Assembly (NCBI RefSeq): GCF_002214505.1
Contig: NZ_CP015103.1
Location: forward strand, 682,001 to 746,000
From: Thermococcus siculi
GTDB lineage: Archaea > Methanobacteriota_B > Thermococci > Thermococcales > Thermococcaceae
DNA: 64,000 bases
Direction of reading: 5' to 3'
Position numbers and translations under genes: made by a program. Below the pieces are notes generated by a model that was not told where the DNA came from, made no database searches, and saw only the letters and a program-made list of their open reading frames with translations. Positions 55,530-64,000 of the stretch are shown piece after piece; positions within the stretch are counted from its first letter, which is position 1, and every line of letters begins with the position of its first letter.

Positions 55530-56846
55530 ATGAGGATCCTGCTCGTTGGTGGTGGAGGTAGGGAACACGCGATAGGCGAGGCCCTCGTTAGGGGTGGGGC
55601 CGAGCTTTACGTGGTCTCGAAGCACAGGAATCCCGGTCTGGCAAGGTTCGCGAAGGGCTACGGTCTCGCGAAGGAAACCGACGTTGGAAAGGTCCTTTCC
55701 TATGCTGAAAAATTCGGCGTTGATATGGCATTCATAGGCCCGGAGACGCCGCTTGAGAAGGGCATCGTGGACGTTTTTGAGAAGAACGGGATTCCAGCGG
55801 TGGGACCGACGGAGGGAGCGGCCAGGCTTGAGACTGACAAGGCCTTTGCCCGCTCCCTTATGGAGAAGTACGAGATTCCGGGGAGAAAGCTCTTCAGAGT
55901 CTTCGACGATGTCTCCGAGATGCGCTCGTGGATAGACGACTTTGGAAGGCCGGTTGTTGTGAAACCCCTCGGTCTTACCGGCGGCAAGGGCGTCAAGGTC
56001 GTCGGTTACCAGCTGAGGGACAACGGGGAGGCAAAGACCTACGCGGAGGAGCTGATAAGAAAGGACGGGAAGGTTCTGGTGGAGGAGAGGACTGATGGTG
56101 TCGAGTTCACCTTCCAGGTCTTCACGGACGGAAAGCACGTTGTTCCTATGCCCCTCGCCCAAGACTATCCCCATGCCTACGAAGGCGATGAGGGCCCCAT
56201 AACGGGTGGAATGGGGTCATATTCATGTGCAAACGGGTTATTGCCCTTCGTTACGGAAGATGACTACAAAAAGGCCCTTGAAACGCTCAAAGCTACCGTT
56301 GAGGCCATGAGGAAGGAGGGAACGCCCTACAAAGGCATCCTCTACGGCCAGTTCATGCTCTCCAAGAGCGGCCCGGTCATAATAGAATACAACGCCCGCT
56401 TCGGCGACCCCGAGGCAATGAACGTCCTTCCGATTCTGAGAACGAGCCTCCTCGAAATAGCCGAGGGCATAGTGGACGGGAGACTGAAGAAAGCCGAGTT
56501 CGAAGACAAAGCGACCGTCGTTAAGTACCTCGCTCCGAGGGGCTATCCCGTGAGTCCCGTGAAGGGGGTTAGGGTCGAGGTGGACGAAGTGGCCGTTAAA
56601 GATGGTGGAGCAAGACTCTACTACGCATCAATTGACGAGAGCATGACCCTTCTCGGCTCCCGTCCCATAGCCGTCGTGGGGATAGCGGACTCCATTGGGG
56701 ATGCTGAGAACATAGCCGAGAACGCGGTAAGGCACGTTAAAGGAGAGCTCTTCTACAGGCGCGATGTGGGGACGAAAGGGAGCATCGAGAAGAGGATACG
56801 GATCATGAGGGAGTTTGGAAAGGTCTTTGAGCCAAATGCCTGCTGA
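55530..56846 (+). CDS. purD: Phosphoribosylamine-glycine ligase (GAR synthetase)
   Basis: 438 residues, ATP-grasp. ILLVGGGGREHAIGEALVRG, VVKPLGLTGGKGVKVV, ITGGMGSYSCANGLLP and EYNARFGDPEAMNVLP are the family motifs. ATG 55530 is preferred to 55518 because GGTGA lies between. First gene of the run purD-purP-purS-purQ-purL-purP, with gaps of 10 bases or fewer. Confidence 0.96.
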   Translation: MRILLVGGGGREHAIGEALVRGGAELYVVSKHRNPGLARFAKGYGLAKETDVGKVLSYAEKFGVDMAFIGPETPLEKGIVDVFEKNGIPAVGPTEGAARLETDKAFARSLMEKYEIPGRKLFRVFDDVSEMRSWIDDFGRPVVVKPLGLTGGKGVKVVGYQLRDNGEAKTYAEELIRKDGKVLVEERTDGVEFTFQVFTDGKHVVPMPLAQDYPHAYEGDEGPITGGMGSYSCANGLLPFVTEDDYKKALETLKATVEAMRKEGTPYKGILYGQFMLSKSGPVIIEYNARFGDPEAMNVLPILRTSLLEIAEGIVDGRLKKAEFEDKATVVKYLAPRGYPVSPVKGVRVEVDEVAVKDGGARLYYASIDESMTLLGSRPIAVVGIADSIGDAENIAENAVRHVKGELFYRRDVGTKGSIEKRIRIMREFGKVFEPNAC

Positions 56847-56856
56847 GGTGAGGGGA

Positions 56857-57999
56857 ATGATAGGTAGAGAGGAGATTCTTGCCGTTCTGGAAAGATACGA
56901 CCCGGAGAAGATAACCGTTGGGGTCATCGGCAGCCATTCCGCACTGGACATCGCTGACGGTGCAAGGGAGGAGGGACTGCCGGTTCTTGTGGTTGCCCAG
57001 AGGGGCAGGCACAGGACTTACGCCGAGTACTTCATGCTCAGGAGAACCAGAGATGGCCTCACTAAGGGCTTCATCGACGAGGTTCTGATCCTGGAGAAGT
57101 TCTCCCGGATAGTTGAGGCCCGGGAAGAGCTTGTTAGGAGGAACGTCATCTTCGTCCCCAACCGCTCCTTCGTCGTTTACACTGGCATTGACAGAGTGGA
57201 GAACGAGTTCCTTGTTCCGCTCTTCGGCAGCAGGAACCTGCTGAGGAGCGAGGAGAGGAGTGAGGAGAAGAGCTACTACTGGCTCCTGGACAAGGCGGGC
57301 CTCCCCTATCCCGAGGAGGTCAAACCCGAGGAGATCGATGACGTCGGTTTGGTCATTGTGAAGCTCCCGCACGCTAAGAAGAGGCTTGAGAGGGGCTTCT
57401 TTACGGCCGCTAGCTATAAAGAGTTCCAGGAGAAGGCGGAGAAGCTCATCAAGCTCGGCGTCATCACCGAAGAGGATCTTGCAAAGGCCAGGATAGAGCG
57501 CTACATAATCGGGCCGGTTTTCAACTTCGATTTCTTCTACTCCCCGCTCGACGGGGAGATTGAACTCCTCGGAATAGACTGGCGCTTCGAGACGAGCCTT
57601 GACGGTCACGTCCGCCTTCCAGCACCGCAACAGATGACGCTACCGGGACATCAGTTCGAGCCGGAATACACCGTCTGCGGCCACGCTTCCTCAACCCTCC
57701 GCGAGTCCCTGCTCGAGAAGGTCTTTGATATGGCCGAGAGGTATGTGAAGGCCACCCGGGAGTACTACCCGCCCGGAATAATCGGACCATTCACCCTCCA
57801 GACTGCCGTTGACAAGGATCTGAACTTTTACATCTACGACGTTGCCCCAAGAACCGGAGGAGGAACGAACATCCACATGGCGATGGGTCACCCCTACGGC
57901 AACGCCCTCTGGAGGAAGCCCATGAGCACCGGGAGGAGGGTTGCCCTCGAGATAAAGAGGGCAATAGAGCTGGACGAGCTTGAGAATGTTGTTACATGA
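56857..57999 (+). CDS. purP: PurP-family FAICAR synthetase, paralogue 1
   Basis: 380 residues. Archaeal ATP-grasp enzyme that formylates AICAR with formate and ATP. VGVIGSHSALDIADGAREEG, VLVVAQRGRHRTYAEYFMLR, FDFFYSPLDGEIELLGIDWR and APRTGGGTNIHMAMGHPYGN fit PurP. GAGGTGAGGGG precedes ATG 56857. A shorter, clearly diverged PurP follows purL. At least one should be the true FAICAR synthetase; the other may have another role. Confidence 0.9.
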   Translation: MIGREEILAVLERYDPEKITVGVIGSHSALDIADGAREEGLPVLVVAQRGRHRTYAEYFMLRRTRDGLTKGFIDEVLILEKFSRIVEAREELVRRNVIFVPNRSFVVYTGIDRVENEFLVPLFGSRNLLRSEERSEEKSYYWLLDKAGLPYPEEVKPEEIDDVGLVIVKLPHAKKRLERGFFTAASYKEFQEKAEKLIKLGVITEEDLAKARIERYIIGPVFNFDFFYSPLDGEIELLGIDWRFETSLDGHVRLPAPQQMTLPGHQFEPEYTVCGHASSTLRESLLEKVFDMAERYVKATREYYPPGIIGPFTLQTAVDKDLNFYIYDVAPRTGGGTNIHMAMGHPYGNALWRKPMSTGRRVALEIKRAIELDELENVVT

Positions 58000-58009
58000 G
58001 GTGATGTGA

Positions 58010-58252
58010 ATGAGATGGAAGGTTAGGGTCATCGTTCGCCTGAAGGAAGGCCTCAACGACCCCGAGGGCAGGGTCGTAGGAAACGCGCTGAGGAACCTCG
58101 GTTTCAACGTGGAAAACCTCCGCGTTCCCAAGTACTTCGAGTTCGAGCTTGAGAGCGAGGGGCCTGAGGAGGAAGTCGAGGAGATGTGCAGGAAACTCCT
58201 GGCGAATCCGCTCATTCACGAGTGGGAGTACAGCATTGAGCCGGTGAGTTGA
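58010..58252 (+). CDS. purS: FGAM synthase subunit PurS
   Basis: 80 residues. [20 protein letters not shown] and [18 protein letters not shown] are typical PurS. It bridges PurL and PurQ for ammonia transfer. GAGGTGATG precedes ATG 58010; the stop is one base before the purQ start. Confidence 0.94.
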   Translation: MRWKVRVIVRLKEGLNDPEGRVVGNALRNLGFNVENLRVPKYFEFELESEGPEEEVEEMCRKLLANPLIHEWEYSIEPVS

Positions 58253-58253
58253 G

Positions 58254-58925
58254 ATGGTCCGCTTTGCCGTTGTGGTGTTTCCGGGAACGAACTGCGACTT
58301 CGAGACGGAGAGGGCGATAAGAAAGGCGGGAGCAGAGGCAGAGCGTGTGTGGTACAAGACCTCGCTGAAGGACTTCGATGGTGTCGTCCTTCCAGGAGGT
58401 TTCAGCTACGCGGACTACCTGAGGGCCGGTGCCATAGCGGCGAGACAGGAGATAATGGAAGAGGTGAAGGAGTTCGCACGCGAAGGGAGACCTGTCCTCG
58501 GGATATGCAACGGCTTTCAGGTTCTGACGGAGGCTGGCCTCCTTCCGGGAGCATTGAGGCCGAATAAAACTCCAAGGTTCATCTGCAAATGGGTTCATCT
58601 TCGCGTTGCCGACGGCGAGACTCCGTTCACCCAGTTCTATGAGCCGGGGGAGGTCATCAGAATGCCGATAGCCCACGCCGAGGGAAACTACTACGCTGAC
58701 GACCCCTCGAAGGTTAGAGTCGTTTTCCAGTACAGCGACGAGGAAGGTAACATAACCGATGAAGTCAACCCGAACGGCTCGCTCCTGAACATAGCGGCGG
58801 TAGCTAACGAGAGGGGCAACATCCTGGGAACGATGCCGCACCCAGAGCGCGCGAGCGACAGGTTTTTGGGAAGTGAGGACGGACTGAGGCTCTTCAAGAG
58901 CATGGTGGAGTGGGCGAGGAGGTGA
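58254..58925 (+). CDS. purQ: FGAM synthase glutaminase subunit PurQ
   Basis: 223 residues. [39 protein letters not shown], nucleophile Cys in [16 protein letters not shown], and His-Glu in [13 protein letters not shown]. Supplies ammonia to PurL. Confidence 0.96.
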   Translation: MVRFAVVVFPGTNCDFETERAIRKAGAEAERVWYKTSLKDFDGVVLPGGFSYADYLRAGAIAARQEIMEEVKEFAREGRPVLGICNGFQVLTEAGLLPGALRPNKTPRFICKWVHLRVADGETPFTQFYEPGEVIRMPIAHAEGNYYADDPSKVRVVFQYSDEEGNITDEVNPNGSLLNIAAVANERGNILGTMPHPERASDRFLGSEDGLRLFKSMVEWARR

Positions 58926-58929
58926 AACT

Positions 58930-62063
<3,134 letters not shown>

Positions 62064-62131
62064 ATCTGTTTAATCTTCGTCAGGATAAGTTTATAAATTG
62101 ACGTCCGAATGGTGGCAAAAAGGTGATGGAG

Positions 62132-63055
62132 ATGTGGGAGAACTTCATTGAGGAGAAGGTGAGGGAAATCCGGGAGACCGTCGGCGACGGTAGGGCCATA
62201 ATAGCGCTCTCCGGTGGAGTTGACAGCTCCACAGCTGCGGTGCTCGCTCACATGGCAATAGGGGACAGACTTCATGCGGTCTTTGTCAACACGGGCTTCA
62301 TGAGGAAGGGTGAGCCGGAGTTCGTCGTTAAGACCTTCCGCGACGAGTTCGGGCTGAACCTCCACTACGTTGACGCCAGCGAGCGCTTCTTCAGGGAGCT
62401 TAAGGGTGTAAGAGACCCCGAGGAGAAAAGAAAGGTCATCGGCAGGGTCTTCATCGAGGTCTTTGAGGAGGTTGCCAAGGACATAGACGCCCAGTTCCTC
62501 ATTCAGGGCACGATAGCCCCGGACTGGATAGAGAGCAAGGGCAAGATCAAGAGCCACCACAACGTCGGCGGTCTGCCTGAGAGGCTCAACCTCAGACTCA
62601 TAGAGCCGCTCAGAGACCTCTATAAGGACGAAGTCAGGGAGCTGGCAAAAGAACTCGGCCTTCCCCAGAAAATATACAACCGCATGCCCTTCCCGGGGCC
62701 GGGGCTGGCCGTCAGGGTTCTCGGAGAGGTAACGCCCGAAAAGGTCGCCATAGTCAGGGAGGCAAACGCGATAGTCGAGGAGGAGATAGAGAAGGCCGGG
62801 CTGAGACCCTGGCAGGCCTTCGCGGTTCTGCTCGGAGTTAAAACCGTCGGCGTTCAGGGGGACATAAGGGCATACAAGGAGACGGTAGCTGTCCGCGTTG
62901 TCGAGAGCCTCGACGGTATGACCGCCAACGCTATGAACGTTCCCTTCGAGGTGCTCCAGAGGATAGCCTTCAGGATAACGAGCGAGATTCCCGAGGTTGG
63001 AAGGGTGCTCTACGACATCACCAACAAGCCGCCGGCGACGATAGAGTTTGAGTAG
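62132..63055 (+). CDS. guaAB: GMP synthase, ATP-pyrophosphatase (subunit B)
   Basis: 307 residues. [20 protein letters not shown] is the PP-loop that adenylates [42 protein letters not shown] and [12 protein letters not shown] close the dimerisation domain. In archaea GMP synthase is split into two genes; the glutaminase starts at 63763, separated by a vapBC pair. ATG 62132 follows GGTGATGG. A TTTATAAATT box near 62090 gives it a separate promoter. Confidence 0.95.
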   Translation: MWENFIEEKVREIRETVGDGRAIIALSGGVDSSTAAVLAHMAIGDRLHAVFVNTGFMRKGEPEFVVKTFRDEFGLNLHYVDASERFFRELKGVRDPEEKRKVIGRVFIEVFEEVAKDIDAQFLIQGTIAPDWIESKGKIKSHHNVGGLPERLNLRLIEPLRDLYKDEVRELAKELGLPQKIYNRMPFPGPGLAVRVLGEVTPEKVAIVREANAIVEEEIEKAGLRPWQAFAVLLGVKTVGVQGDIRAYKETVAVRVVESLDGMTANAMNVPFEVLQRIAFRITSEIPEVGRVLYDITNKPPATIEFE

Positions 63056-63102
63056 CTCGATACCCTTATTTAGTTTCGATGCCAACATGGAACGGTGGGA
63101 GC

Positions 63103-63336
63103 ATGGGGGAGAACGTTGAGGTCGTGGAGGCCGTCTATGAGAACGGCGTGCTTAGACCGCTTAAGCCGCTGAAGCTGAAGGAGGGTGAGAGGGTCCTGCT
63201 CAAGGTCAGAAGGGAATCCATCATAGAATTGGCCAGAGAACTGAGGAAAAAGATAACCCCGGAAACTGTGGATATGGATCCTACGGACTACCTGCTCAAG
63301 CTCCGTGAGGAGAGGGACTATGCGGGTCGTTATTGA
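63103..63336 (+). CDS. AF2212/DUF104-type antitoxin
   Basis: 77 residues. VEVVEAVYENGVLRPLKPLK and LKEGERVLLKV are the DUF104 pattern (beta-strand antitoxin start), with a helical C-terminus that would bind the toxin. GGTGGGAGC precedes ATG 63103. Overlaps the PIN toxin gene by 17 bases. Confidence 0.87.
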   Translation: MGENVEVVEAVYENGVLRPLKPLKLKEGERVLLKVRRESIIELARELRKKITPETVDMDPTDYLLKLREERDYAGRY

Positions 63337-63766
63337 TACCTCAGTGGTGTTTCATCTCTTCTCCAGCTTTTACCCTGAGAGAACGCAGATCGCTGAAAGA
63401 ATCATCGAGATGGTTCAGTCAGGACAAATTGAAGGCTTCGCCCCCCGGATGGGAAGGGCCGAGTTTGTGGCTGTGCTTTCAAGATATTTCGAGAAGAACG
63501 AAGTAATGGGAGCACTGTCCGGCTACGATGAGGTTATAACATGGGTTCCGGAGGAGCTTATTATGGAAGATATCATTGAGCTAGCCTTTGAGTTGAAGCA
63601 TCACGTTTCCGATCTGTATTTCATAGCCACTTCCAAGCTCCTGAATGCGGTTTTACTGACCAACGACAGGAAAATGGCAGATATGGCCAAATCCATTGGT
63701 TTGAAATCCTTCTACCTGATTGAAGAAGCAGATAAGTTTTTCAAGCTAGTGGAGGTGAATGAATGA
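63320..63766 (+). CDS. vapC: VapC-like PIN-domain toxin
   Basis: 148 residues. [15 protein letters not shown] (first Asp), [13 protein letters not shown] (Glu), [14 protein letters not shown] (Asp) and [12 protein letters not shown] (last Asp) give the PIN set. ATG 63320 gives the standard N-terminus. Its stop overlaps the start of the GMP synthase glutaminase gene by four bases (ATGA), so toxin and housekeeping enzyme are translationally coupled. Confidence 0.88.
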   Translation: MRVVIDTSVVFHLFSSFYPERTQIAERIIEMVQSGQIEGFAPRMGRAEFVAVLSRYFEKNEVMGALSGYDEVITWVPEELIMEDIIELAFELKHHVSDLYFIATSKLLNAVLLTNDRKMADMAKSIGLKSFYLIEEADKFFKLVEVNE

Positions 63767-64000
63767 TAGTCATAATGGACAACGGGGGTCAGTACGTCCA
63801 CCGTATTTGGAGAACCCTCCGCTACCTCGGCGTCGAGGCGAAGATAATCCCCAACACGACGCCTCTCGAGGAGATAAAGGCTATGAAGCCGAAGGGAATA
63901 ATCTTCTCCGGCGGTCCGGACATAGAGAAGACCGGCAACTGCGAGGCAATACTCGAGCACTACGACGAGTTTAACGTTCCGATCCTTGGAATATGCCTCG
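63763..64000 (+). CDS. guaAA: GMP synthase glutaminase (subunit A), 3' end outside window
   Basis: The first 79 residues are present. [20 protein letters not shown] and [15 protein letters not shown] are class I glutaminase motifs, and the window ends at ILGICL, at the nucleophile Cys. GGAGGTGA precedes the ATG. It supplies ammonia to the ATP-pyrophosphatase subunit encoded at 62.1 kb. Confidence 0.94.
   Translation, partial: MIVIMDNGGQYVHRIWRTLRYLGVEAKIIPNTTPLEEIKAMKPKGIIFSGGPDIEKTGNCEAILEHYDEFNVPILGICL

Overview
The window comes from a hyperthermophilic archaeon of the order Thermococcales, most likely a Thermococcus. Signs of this are the thermosome, aEF1-beta, Taw3, a PurP-based purine pathway, archaeal BRE/TATA promoters (for example GCTTAAA boxes about 25 nt before short leaders), GGTGA-type ribosome sites, tRNA genes with encoded CCA, and a near-perfect Thermococcales glycolytic motif. 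Most genes are GC-rich and tightly packed; a visibly AT-rich block runs from about 18.6 to 28.0 kb. No rRNA, CRISPR array or recognisable insertion sequence was seen.

Layout. 1-5.4 kb: a DUF4129 / DUF4350 / MoxR ATPase / DUF58 surface-assembly operon that ends in an archaeosortase. 5.5-10.1 kb: two secreted proteins on the opposite strand, a GH57-type starch-acting enzyme and a smaller paralogue of its C-terminal domain. Both end in the same V-P-F-F-S + membrane helix + Arg/Lys-His tail, and a lamin-tail protein at 41 kb has a close variant. I propose these are substrates of the archaeosortase. 10.4-18.8 kb: DUF1616 protein, AglB oligosaccharyltransferase, the four dTDP-rhamnose genes (rmlA, B, C, D) with a vapBC pair inside, and a dead flippase. 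18.8-28.9 kb: the AT-rich glycan island with a sulfotransferase, an alkaline-phosphatase-superfamily enzyme, GT2 glycosyltransferases, an Alg14-Alg13 fusion and a polytopic membrane protein.

29.2-38.6 kb: tRNA-Glu and tRNA-Ile, then an AbiE-type toxin-antitoxin pair with a clear operator, a zinc-ribbon protein, aEF1-beta, a DUF4258/DUF2283 pair, a TPR protein, the thermosome, Taw3, another vapBC pair and a large SF1 helicase. 39-50 kb: IMP dehydrogenase, lamin-tail protein, NAD synthesis (nadB, nadA, nadC) interrupted by a DUF4143 ATPase, PLP synthase (pdxS, pdxT) and an orphan formate dehydrogenase-like catalytic subunit.

50-64 kb: a nearly complete de novo purine cluster: purF, purC, a small 54-residue gene, purM, purT, purE, purD, purP, purS, purQ, purL, a second purP, and guaA split into two subunits with a third vapBC pair between them. 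Both one-carbon steps (PurT, PurP) use formate, which makes the neighbouring orphan formate dehydrogenase notable. The three divergent purine promoters share a palindrome of the form TTTTGCC-N8-GGCAAAA at a fixed distance before the GCTTAAA box; I propose it as the operator of an uncharacterised archaeal purine regulator. purB and an IMP cyclohydrolase are not in the window.
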